From Fagopyrum homotropicum (Eukaryota; Streptophyta; Magnoliopsida; Caryophyllales; Polygonaceae), in contig BSWB01000002.1 of the NCBI GenBank assembly GCA_033239125.1, forward strand, positions 157,156,409 through 157,220,408: a stretch of DNA of 64,000 nucleotides. The letters run 5' to 3'. Within the stretch, counting starts at the first letter, position 1. Each line of letters opens with the position of its first letter. Below, one piece after another: positions 20,657-30,520 of this stretch. The notes under the pieces were generated by a model that had not been told where the DNA came from, made no database searches, and worked only from the letters and a program-made list of their open reading frames with translations. Both the position numbers and the translations under genes were made by a program.

Positions 20657-22090
20657 GTTTATTCAAAGAACCCGTGCTGGGAAAAAATCATTCCTTGCGA
20701 TCCCGAACCAGAAAAGACATACAAAAGACATTTGAGAGAAGATAAGATGGTCAATCAAGGAGATCGTGATCTTGAGGCCGAATTAAAGGAGGCGATGGAA
20801 CAGCTGCGCCTCAATAGGGAAGAAGTGTAGCGCGAAAGGGAGGAAACTCGCACAAGAGCTGCAGAAATTGAAGCAGATATGGCTGAGCTACGAGCCCAGA
20901 TTCTGCATCGACCAGACCCTCGACCGAGGCAAGACCCCGCTCTAGTTGCCACGGCCGAGATACTTCCACCTCGGATGCCAGTCCGAGATGTTCTTTTTGC
21001 AGGTATTCCACAAACCCTAGGACAGAGGATGGACCCAAACCAGCAAGTGAGGTGTCCAGGAGTCAACCTAGGTGATCCAGCGGAACATGATTATGAACTT
21101 CGACCGCAAGTTCTTTTCATGATCCGCCAATGCCAATTTGGAGGTTTAGAGAGGGAGTCTCCGCATCAACATTTACAAAACTGTGAGATTTTGATGGAGA
21201 CCTTGAGACCTTCAAGGTTGGAAAATAATAATTACAAGCTAAGGCCTTTTTACTTTTCTTTGAAGGACAGGGCGCTTACTTGGTATCAGTCTCTTCCTCC
21301 CAGAAAGATCAACACTTGGGAAGAGATGACGACGGAGTTCTTAACAAAATTCTTTCCCCCTCCTCTAAAACCGCTGAAATGAGAGGGAAAATCAGTGCAT
21401 TTATCATGAAGGATAAGGAAAGTTTGTCCAAGTAATGGGAAAGGATTAAAGATGTTCTATTGGATTGCCCACATCATGGGATTCCAAAGATAGAGTTATT
21501 GGAGATATACTTCAAGGGATTGGATGGAGCTACACAATTCAACCTTCAACTACTATCCGTCGGCACATTCATGGACATGCCGATTGATGAAGCTTGGGAG
21601 TTCATTGAGAAGCAAGCTTTACACATGGAGAAATACTCCACCAAGGAGCTGAAAATGGAGTTAAGAGAATCAATTTCCAAGAAGCTCCATCAAATGATAA
21701 CCAACTCACCTCCCTCAAGAATGATGTGAAGAAATTGAAGGACCTTTTGGTTGCTCACACCAAGAAGGAAGAGGGAGGATATCAAGGGTCAAGGAACAAC
21801 AATCAAGGTTCCCGGAACAACAACTACAACAACAATAGAGGCTCCAACAATAACAATTGGAGATCCAACAATCAAAATCCGGGTAACCCTTATTCTAATT
21901 CAAATTCTAATAATTCTTCTAACCCTTTCTCTTCTACTCCATTGAAGAGCCAGGAGTCTGGATCAAGTTCGTCCCAGCCAGAAAAGAAAGATGCAGTCCT
22001 GGAGGCCATCTTGATCAAGCTCAACGCTATGGAGACATCCATGACTTCATTTTCGAAGGCACAAAAAGCCTTAGAGCAACAATTCTTATA
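20657..22090 (+). pseudogene. gag: Element D1 gag
   Basis: It is collinear with D2 gag. The start ATG is lost (ATT where D2 has ATG). An in-frame TAG is at 20828. The conserved core RMDPNQQVRCPGVNLGDP and NYKLRPFYFSLKDRALTWYQ is intact. A frameshift near 21360, TAA near 21433 and another shift near 21655 follow. The Asn/Ser/Arg-rich tail (21780-21950) replaces a zinc knuckle. Unlike B and D2, the Trp codon at LTWYQ is intact here, showing that their stops there are secondary. Confidence 0.85.
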
Positions 22091-23260
22091 AGGCAAATGA
22101 AGCGCCAAGAGATCCAAGGACAGAGAGCAACCCCAAGGGACAAATCACGGCAATAACGACGAGAAGTGGACTGAAAACTGCAGATCTAGTGCCTCGGTCA
22201 ATGCCAGTGCAGATGAAGAACACCTCGGTCCAGGTGCCGACGAAGAACACTTCGGTCGAGGTACCAACCGAGGTGGATTCCCAGAAGGCGACGGACAAAA
22301 CTGAAGTTTATGTCCCACCTCTTGCATATAAACCACCACTTCCATTCCCCAGTCGAGGGCTAGAGCACATCTAGACAAGCACTTTGGTAAGTTCCTTGAC
22401 TTGATGAATAAACTACATATTAACATCCCTTTCTTTGATGCTATTCTAGGGATGCCCGCGTATGGGAAGTTCTTATAAGAGATTCTATCAAGGAAGAGGA
22501 AGCTAGAAGACTTTGGTAAAGTAAGGATGACATCTAAATCCTCGGAGCTCATTCAAATCATGAAGGAGAAGATGTCACCCAAATTAAGAGATCCCGGCTC
22601 ATTTTGCATTCTCATTCAAGTTGAGGATATGACTTACGAAGCATTGTGTGATTTAGGAGCCAGCATGAGCATCATCCTGCTGGAGCTATGTGTGAAGATC
22701 GGACTTGGAGAGCCCAAGCCGGTGAAGATAAGGCTATACATGGCGGACTGCTCCATTACCCATCCCGTGCGCATTTTGGAAGACGTTCCAGTTAAGTTAG
22801 GTAACTTCTATTTACCTATAGACTTTGTTGTGCTTGATATTCCCGCAGATTATCCCGTTCCTATCATTCTCGGGAGACCATTTCTAGCAAATTCGGGTTG
22901 CAATGTGGATTGTAAGAATCCCAAGTTGAAATTCAACATTGGCGGTGATCAAGTGGAGTTTGCATTGCTTGCTGCAATGAAAGGAGAGCCGTTGGAGGAT
23001 GATATCTTCAACATCTATGATGAAGAAGAATCAAGAAAATTGGTGAGCTCTATCCTTATTAATGACCCTCTTGAAAGAGTAATTAGCTTTAGCTTAATGG
23101 AGGAAGGTATAGATGCTTCTTGTTATGCTAATATACAAAGCTTGAAGGCGCTGGAAGAAGATCCAAGAGCTAAGATTGAAAAACTAATCTAGGAGAGGAA
23201 AATCTCCAGTTTCGGTCCCGGTTGCACTACCTCGACCGAGGCACTTTTTGGACCAAGCGA
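22091..23260 (+). pseudogene. Element D1 protease region
   Basis: After a broken linker, 22527-23192 is open and contains CDLGASMSIILLELC (aspartic protease), MADCSITHPVRILEDVPVK and IILGRPFLANSG, ending at TAG (23190), a Gln codon in relatives. The frame continues in phase beyond this stop into the linker with SFGPGCTTSTEALFG, where CCTCGACCGAGG-derived codons read TSTEA. Upstream, the gag-protease linker (22190-22275) has more copies of the motif. Confidence 0.82.
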
Positions 23261-24728
23261 GGTGTTCTTAGCTGAAGAGCATCTCGGTCACCCACCTCGG
23301 GCACCGACCGAGACACTGAGCGAGATGCCTTTAACTGAGAATAACAAACTTCTTACTCCCTTTTCTGAAACTCATTCACAGTTGGTGGAGCACTTTCTCC
23401 ACCAAACTTCTGATACTAAAGAACCTTGGTATGATGATATTGTTAATTATCTTGTTTGCCAGGAAGTACCACCCGGAATGACGTACGCTCAAAGGAAGAA
23501 ATTCTTTAAAGATGTACGCCACTACTACTGGGACGAACCTCTACTGTTTAAGAGAGGTCCGGATGGGATGCTTCGAAGATGCATTCCGGGAGATGAAGTT
23601 ACTAGTGTCATACGGCATTGCCACTCGCTTCCTTCTGGAGGACATGCTAGCGCTCACAAAACATGCGCTAAGGTATTATGTTCCGGTTTCTTTTGGCCTA
23701 CATTATTTAAGGATGTGCAAACGTTTTTTGTTTCTTGTGATGCATGCCAAAGAAGAGGGAATTTATCTAGGAGGAACGAGATGCCACTCAACAACATCCA
23801 AGAAGTTGAGATTTTTTATGTATGGGGGGTTGATTTCATGGGACCTTTCCCATCATCAGGAGGAAACCTCTACATTCTCCTAGCTGTCGATTACGTCTCT
23901 AGATGGGTGGAAGCCATTGCATCTCCCACTAATGACGCCATGGTGGTTGTGTAGTTCTTTAATCGGACTATCTTTCCACGTTTTGGGACACCACGCATTA
24001 TCATCAGCGATGGAGGGACACATTTTATCAACCGGAAGTTTAAAGCACTTCTATCAAAGTATGGGGTAACCCACAAGGTAGCAACTCCTTATCACCCTCA
24101 AACTAGTGGACAGGTCAAGATCTCGAATAGAGAAATCAAAGCAATCTTGGAGAAGACCGTCTCTAGAACGAGGAAGGATTGGTCCATGAAGTTGGACGAC
24201 GCTCTTTGGGCTTACAGGACCGCATTCAAGACTCCCATTGGTACCACCCCTTATAATTTGGTATATGAGAAATCTTTCCATCTGCCCGTTGAATTAGAAC
24301 ACAAGGCGTATTGGGCAATCAAATGGTTGAATTTCGATATCAAAGAAGCCGGTGAGAAGCGGCTATTGGACATCAGTGAGCTGGAAGAGCTGCGTTTGAA
24401 TGCTTATGAGAATGCCAAGAAATCTACAAGGAAAGGACAAAGAAATGGCATGACAAGCGTATCATTCCTAAGGAGTTCAAAGAAGGTGATTTAGTTCTAC
24501 TCTTCAACTCCCGCCTTCGCCTCTTTCCAGGTAAGTTGAAATCTAGATGGATAGGACCTTACGTTGTGAAACATGTTTTCCCTTATGGTGCACTTGAGAT
24601 TTGGGGAGAAACAAGTGGAAGCTTCAAAGTCAATGGTCATAGACTTAAGAAATACCAACCGGAAGTCCAAGTTGAGGAGATTGCACCTTTTTATCTTTTA
24701 TCTTGTTTAGGGAAGCCGTACGGTCCAG
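23261..24728 (+). pseudogene. Element D1 integrase, joined in frame to the protease linker
   Basis: The frame passes from the protease linker straight into PWYDDIVNYLVC and RHYYWDEPLLF, the pre-integrase region. No RT or RNase H lies between (junction about 23325-23400). Zinc residues are in HCHSLPSGGH and CDACQ. The first Asp is in GVDFMGPFPSS and the second in ISDGG. The third catalytic position reads GQVKISNREI, with Lys (24117-24119) where B has Glu, so the core should be inactive. TAG near 23952 and a frameshift near 24420 also break it. The C-terminal GPYVV and VNGHRLKKY module reaches the C insertion at 24729. The protein would join element DNA to the chromosome. Confidence 0.85.
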
Positions 24729-26271
24729 TGAGTAGAGATATTTCTATGGTCGTCTATACCCCCATCAAAAATATAATCCCGACTTAGCACTAAAACAAGT
24801 ATATTGGTTAAGTAAGGGTCGAACCCAAGAGAGTTAAGGTCTTTTATTAGATGCAATTATTGATTATAGAGGCAAGTAACAAAGGGGGGGGGGGTGGGGG
24901 TTTGAGTGAATTGATACACACAAAAACTTATGAAAACGATAAACGCTACAAGTAAGACAAAGATGGGTGAATCTACACTAGGTTGATTCTAGGCATCCGA
25001 TTGCTACTTTGGTGAGTTCATTTTACAAGTTTTCAAGTAATCTCCGTCTCGATCATATATATGCGTTGAGCCAACCGCCATCAACACAACTTAACAGGTT
25101 AGTGTTCCGTAAACCTACAAGAACAAATAACAAGTTAGCTTTCAAACAAAGACTAAGGGATATAAAGAAAAGATTAAAACCGTTAAACTTATCTTTATAT
25201 TTGTGTTCCTTTTCTTCAAGTAATTACAACCCGTTATTACTTAAAGTTTACTACTAGATTAAAGACCCGAACCCGGAACCTATTAATCCTAGTTCTTTGC
25301 ATGCACTTTAGAACCTAAGGTGATCAATCTCAAGTAATAGTAAAACATGCAATTAGACAATGAAGATCAAGGAAACACAAAGAGTTACTGAATGAAAACT
25401 TATATTAAAAAGAACTTACAACCAAGGTAACAACGCAGCTTCAAACCAACCCAATGTAGCAAGGGAGTTAGCAACTCATTACAAAGGTAGCAAGATAATC
25501 TAAAGGGAAAAAGTGGATAATATGTTGGATAACAAGTTGGATGATTCTAGCAACCAACCATGGACTATTTATACTACAAAAGACACTAAATAGGAGTAAA
25601 TGGCCAGCCCAAAACAACCACCTTTAATGCCATAAAGGTGGTGTAAACAGTCGGAGTAAAACTTTTGACGTTAAACCGCATGGGCGGCCTTCAGCTCTGC
25701 AGGGGCGGTGAAGGCAAAAACATTTGATCTTCTTCATGGCCGCAGGGGCGGCTAGGCAATCCCGTAGGGGCGGATCTTTAATGCTCTTCAAACGTCAGAC
25801 CCTTCAACTTCCGTCCGTTTCTGATGCCAAGCCGCCGGGGTGTCCCTATGTCAACGCAGGGGCGGTGACACAGCCTCTTCATCTTCCAGCTCCCAGGTTG
25901 AGGCTCCGGCACAGACGCAGGGGAAGGCGCAGGGGCGCTGGTCTTCGCTTCTTCTGGGCAAGTTACCGTAGGGGCGCTAGGGGTTGACGCAGGGGCTGTG
26001 ACAGCCTTCGTGGTTGGCGCTGACGAAGGCGCAGGGGGCGCTCTAGAGTAAGGTGTCACCTGCAGGGGCGGTGACAAGGCTCCGCTGGGACGGCGAGGCA
26101 ACATAAGTTTTGCTTCGTGAACGATCTTCACTCCTAAGTGCTTATAACTCCTTCCTTAGCTTCTTTTACTCTTCTTCTTTTGGACCAAGGTGTTAGTAGC
26201 ATAAACCGACACAAATGCAATAAAAAGACTCTAAAAACTATCCTAATTAATAGTGATTCCATCACCTATCA
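24729..26271 (-). repeat. 3' LTR of element C
   Basis: This 1543-bp LTR runs TGAGTAG...TATCA in plus orientation. It contains a guanine run at 24885-24900, the TATA box at 25565-25573 (minus) and about a dozen CGCAGGGGCGG-type motifs at 25680-26075. Confidence 0.9.
25565..26075 (-). promoter_or_regulatory. U3 TATA box and GCAGGGGCGG cluster, family C
   Basis: TATAAATAG reads on the minus strand at 25565-25573. Upstream in element sense are repeated CCGCAGGGGCGG, GGCGGTGAC and degenerate versions. The right LTR has the same layout (TATA 47532-47540, motifs 47640-48060). Confidence 0.5.
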
Positions 26272-26312
26272 AACTCCCACATACTTAGACCTTTTACTCG
26301 TCCCGAGTAAAA
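26272..26312 (-). other. 3' PPT and hairpin module, element C
   Basis: On the minus strand, TTTTACTCG-GGA-CGAGTAAAA (26312 to 26292; 9-bp perfect stem) is followed after 5 nt by AAGTATGTGGGAGTTT and the LTR. Confidence 0.7.
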
Positions 26313-26840
26313 CAAATGACAACAACTAGACTCAAAGGCCTCAGGAAGCATGGGCAAGCAGAAAAGACAATGAAAACAAAAGAAAAGCCAAGAAGGAAAG
26401 GAGAGGAAATGTGAGAAAAAGGTGAGAAACTACCATCCTTATTTCTCCAAGAGTGGCCTACCCGGACAACCTCCTTATGACTCCCCTTCTTATGTCGCCA
26501 AACGCTGAAAGGGAAACCTACACTCGATGTCGCTCATTTTGCCAAGGCGCCCTTTCGGGTTTTCACCTTGCCACTCTTCTTCTTTTGATGATCTCAATTG
26601 AACTCACATCCCTCAAGTCCAAATTTGCACCAACCTAAGGTTGGTCGGACTACCTTCTTTTTGCCTAAACCGCTCTTTCGGGTTTTTGGTTTATCCAAGG
26701 ATTTTCATGCCTTTTTTCATTTTCTTTGGCTTTTTCTTCTTTTTTTTTTATGAATTTCAAACTAAATTCAAACTACAAAAACTCAATGCAACATACTCAA
26801 AACAAACTAAAACGACTATACATGCAATGATATGTCCCTC
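26313..26840 (-). other. Element C 3' untranslated interval
   Basis: No credible coding sequence is present. There is a pyrimidine-rich run at 26700-26750. The interval lies between the two PPT-like modules. Confidence 0.5.
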
Positions 26841-26874
26841 CCCCATACTTGAAGTACACTTTGTCCTCAAAGTG
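26841..26874 (-). other. Internal PPT-like hairpin module, element C
   Basis: On the minus strand, CACTTTG-AGGA-CAAAGTG (26874 to 26857) is followed after 6 nt by AAGTATGGGG (26850 to 26841). It starts 49 nt after the ORF3 stop. Confidence 0.62.
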
Positions 26875-26922
26875 GAAATGAGGCAAAGATAAATGTGGGA
26901 AAAGGGAAAATAAATGTACCCC

Positions 26923-28326
26923 TCAGTGGGATGGTCCGGATGGACCACCTGGACCCTCCTCCGGTGGGTAAAGAAAGTGGCGGAAGAAGTGCTCCTGCCG
27001 GCGGTAGATGTCATCTATGTGGTCCTGCTGAGCCGTTATCCGATGGCCAAAAGAGGTCTCAAAGCTGGCTTGCCAAGCCAGTTGTTGAGCCTCCAGCTGC
27101 TGCTGCTGGGCCGCCCGCCAAGCCTCCTGCCTCTGGTTGAAGTGGGAGGTCATGGAGGCGGCAAAACTCGTCTGCCAACTCTGTTGCTGCTCCAGCATAG
27201 TCCTCTGGTAGTCGGACTGCCAGCTCCGGTGCTGAGTGGTCATAGCCGCCATCTGAGCCTGAAGGCTCCAAAGGGCCGGATCCTCCTCTGGTGCCGCAGC
27301 TGGCATCTCCTCGTCGTCTGGGATGGGCAGGTGCTCCTCTTGATGAGCCCGGCTCGAGCTCGTAGCATGCCTCTCCACAATGGCCACTAGCGGCCTCCTC
27401 GACACGAAGGGATCTGCCGGAATGTAGAGCTCGGAGAGCTCATCCCCTAATGGTAAAGGCCGAGGGAGGTAGGTGAGGTGGCTCCCATCTGCAAGGGAGA
27501 TCCAAAATAGGTTCTCCCCGTCCCGTCGGAGGAGCTTGCACCTCCTAAGCATCCCCTCAGTGTAAAGAGGAGCCTCCAACCCGTCCTCTAGCTCGGACAG
27601 ATCCATCACCTTTGAGGCGGTCAAGTTGATCACCCCACCGCCGACAATGTCCCTCGGCTCGTTCCTCCTAATCCGCTTCAAAGCAGCAAGGAAGAGGGAC
27701 GGCCAATCTATCACCTTCTCGCTCATCGGAAGGTAGGAGTAGAGTAGTAGGAGGTGCTTGAGGGCAACCTTATTTTCTTCTTTGTGTCCACAGAAGACAC
27801 TCATGAGGATCTTGGAGATGAGCCTCAAGCTAGGGTGAGTGAGTTTGTTGGAGTACTCACACCCAGCATGGAACTCTGACCCGATAGCTGTCTGCCAGAA
27901 CTCACACAAGTCTGGGGTCGGGACTGGATCCCACCAGTTTGCGGAGGGGTTGAGAGTCACCGCAAAGGCCTCCTATAGATCGTTGTAATCAAGTGTGTAT
28001 TTCACCTTGTTGAACTTGAAGGTGATTCCAATACACACATGATCTTCCTTCTCCATTGTGAAGGTGGGGATGAACTGTTTGCTAAGCTCGGGATATGTTG
28101 GAGCACTCCTCTGTAGGAAGTCTCCGAGCCCAGCATTTGCCAAAAAGGACTGCATACTCTCCCGCATGCCAAGCTTCTCCAATGTAGGAACGTGCAAGAA
28201 TCGAGTTGCGTACACAACTCGATCATGTACGATCCTATACCTCTCTTTCTCAGCTTCAATCATTTTGTATTTCCTTTGTGGCTCCATTCTGGTATGTAGT
28301 TTAGCAAAGGAATCAGAAACTTTCAA
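26923..28326 (-). pseudogene. Element C third ORF (ATHILA ORF-1-like)
   Basis: The likely start is 28287 (MEPQRKYKMIEAEKERY); an earlier Met lies at 28326. One in-frame TAG at about 27970 (after YTLDYNDL) splits an otherwise open frame of about 455 codons. The N-terminal two thirds has the ATHILA ORF-1 look: RFLHVPTLEKLGM, FWQTAIGSEFHAG, and HPSLRLISKILMSVFCGHKE. The C-terminal third is a Gln/Trp-rich coiled region (QLEAQQLAWQASFETSFGHR), then a Pro/Gly tail. No signal peptide or membrane segment is visible, so it is not a plausible envelope. It follows pol on the same strand, with the D2 insertion in the gap. Confidence 0.75.
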
Positions 28327-28626
28327 AAACTTGAGAGAAAACGAACCCTCCGTTGTGTTATCTGCAGGGGCGGCTGTAGTAGGTGCAGGGGCGGCAAGGC
28401 GCAGTTGCGGGATCTTGCAGGCGCAGGGGCGGGAGAAGTGCAGAGGGCGAATTTTGTGGAGCGACGAAGGTGGTGATGATGAGGCCGTTCCGGTGACTTC
28501 TTACTGGTGTAAGTGTCGCCGGAGGTGGAACAGGGGTGGATTTTGGTGGTAGTTGGTGATGGAGTGTGTAGTAAGGTGAGAGAGTTTGGAGGGATGAAGG
28601 TGGAGCTGGTGAGGGTGGCGTAGGGG
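28327..28626 (-). other. Element C pol-ORF3 spacer, left part
   Basis: This holds the leader of ORF3 with several GCAGGGGCGG motifs (28365-28435). D2 inserted at AGGGG (28622-28626). The spacer resumes at 40643. Confidence 0.6.
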
Positions 28627-30394
28627 TGATAGCATGAATTATAGTCTATATTTTGGGGTTTGTTTGGACGTTTTATCTTCAATAATCTGCATGTTAGCAT
28701 GTATAATATGTGATTATATTACCATTTCATCTACCTTTGCGGGAATCGAGGTCTACACCTAGTTTTGCTGTAATTGTAGGTAAAATGGCACGTTTTGCAT
28801 CAAAAAGGAACAAAAGGAGCTATGGAGTCATTGGAGCTACATTGAGGAGCATAAGGAACCATCCAGGAAGCATAGCCATGGATTAAAGATTCACTTTGGA
28901 CCAGTTTTGAGAGATTTCACATTCAGTTATGACTCACCTCGGTTGACCAGAGATTCATCTCGACCGAGGTGATCCAGAGAAGCCGACTCGACCGAGGCGA
29001 ACACCTAGGACGCGGCGAGAATATTTTATTCTTGGCTGAGATCTTTTATCTTTGGAAAGTGATCTTATATTTTTGGGCTTGGCTCCTAGAAGGAAGAAGA
29101 TCTTATATTTTACCTATTTTTTTGGGAGAAGATCTTTCTAAGATATTTTATCTTTGGAGAGTTATTTTCCTATAAAAAGGGTTGGATTTCCACAAATCCA
29201 AGATCCCCCTTAGCACGTTATACACCATTGAAGGTTGTGAGATCCAGCATACATCGTTGCAACCATACTCCAGTTGGGAGTTTTGAAGAACCTTTTTGAA
29301 GGTTGAAGGAAGATTGAAGATCATAGCTTTTATAGCTTTTTGGAGGGTTTTGTAAGATTGTCTTTAATTCCCTTCCTTGTTGTCTTGTCTTGTTGGATTG
29401 CTATCCAAGGAACGCTTTTTGTGTGATATTTGATTCAGTTATTGAAGTCTTTTCATTAAATTATTCTTGTTCAAATACTCACCTTCTTCCCATATATTTA
29501 ATTAATACTTTCATAATGATGATGAGTGGCTAATTTCCTTGTGTGATTCTAGGGTGATTGGATGAAGGTTGTGGGAAAAACAATGATAGAATAATCTTAG
29601 ATCCAGTAGGGCCCTGAAAGTTCGAGTCTTTAACCTTAACCCTAAGCATCTCGCTCAGTCGATGAACATCTCGGCCGGGGTAGAATTTGGCTGACCGAGG
29701 TGACTTATCTGATCCTAAACTGAGAGTTAAGTGTTAGAATTTGCCAAATCCTATTCTTATTACACCTTTCCCGGTTCAATGCAAGCTTAGGATGAGACTT
29801 ACCCGGTAATTCCTTAGTTTGTGTACCAACGATCATAAGTGTAGGTAATAAAGGTTTATCCTTTATTGGGGTTTGAGTGTGCTTCCATCCCATCTTTGTG
29901 AGTTAGCCTGAGACTTATCCGGTAAAGGTTGATTCTATTCCCTTAGATGGAGTGTTAGTTTGAGGTTATAGTTCTTTATCTTGATTCCTTGAGACTTACC
30001 CGGTAATAGGAGTTACAGTTTTGGATCAGTGAGTAGTGAGACTTACCCGGTGATCTACTCCACTTTAGTAACACCTTCCCCTTGCAAAAATCTCAGCTTT
30101 GTCCGCTTATCTCTAGATCTTGAGTTGGAACCACAACTAGACGCTTTAATCCCTAGAATTGCATGTTTTCTTTATTGACTTCTTATTCATCTTTGATTGT
30201 GTTAATTGCTCTTGTGGTTAGTATTCGTGAAGCTTACCGTTATTGACTTTGTTTCACCGAGTCCCTGTGATCGACCCCTGGAATTTCTTGCTTTTTACTA
30301 CGATTGACCCGTACACTGCGGGTTCGCATCCTTGTTTTAAGCTTAAGTCTAGGGTTATAAATTTAATGCTTGCACACACCGTTTGAAGCGAACA
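28627..30394 (+). repeat. 5' LTR of element D2
   Basis: This 1768-bp LTR runs TGATAGCATG...GAACA. The TATA box is at 29171-29178. GACTTACCCGGTAA-type repeats occur at 29790-30050. Confidence 0.95.
28930..29180 (+). promoter_or_regulatory. U3 TATA box and CCTCGACCGAGG cluster, family D
   Basis: CACCTCGGTTGACC, ATCTCGACCGAGGTGA and CTCGACCGAGGCGA lie at 28937-29003, about 170-235 nt before TATAAAAA (29171). The 3' LTR keeps the order at 39183-39425 and D1 has it at 19087-19350. Confidence 0.55.
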
Positions 30395-30400
30395 AGTTTT

Positions 30401-30431
30401 TGGCGCCGTTGCCGGGGACTTGGTCTAGACC
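30401..30431 (+). other. PBS of element D2 and adjacent palindrome
   Basis: TGGCGCCGTTGCCGGGGAC (30401-30419) is complementary to the tRNA-Asp 3' end. Two nt later GGTCTAGACC (30422-30431) is a perfect 10-nt palindrome that could act as a dimerisation loop. Confidence 0.82.
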
Positions 30432-30520
30432 GAGCCGGTACGGTTTGCTCTTGGGGCACTTGCCCCCGTGTCATCTAACCACTCTACTTGAGTGACTTTT
30501 GCAGGTTCTTTCTTAGGTAT

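Noticed and set aside
20755..21066. Antisense open frames over gag and pol genes
   Set aside because: They mirror conserved coding sequence on the other strand and lose integrity between copies while the sense protein is conserved.
24885..24900. Long guanine run as a G-quadruplex regulator
   Set aside because: The run is a single homopolymer tract of differing length in the two C LTRs (also about 46867-46877). Length slippage or sequencing error is a simpler explanation.
26923..28326. Envelope protein in the C or D third ORF
   Set aside because: No signal peptide, furin-like site or transmembrane segment is visible. The conserved blocks fit the ATHILA ORF-1 type instead.
25724..28552. Arg/Gly/Pro-rich open frames such as those at 25724-25987, 26895-27390, 40869-41204 and 47691-47954
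   Set aside because: They are chance translations of the repeated GCAGGGGCGG motif or lie antisense to the C third ORF. They have no start context, conserved domain or counterpart with conserved residues.
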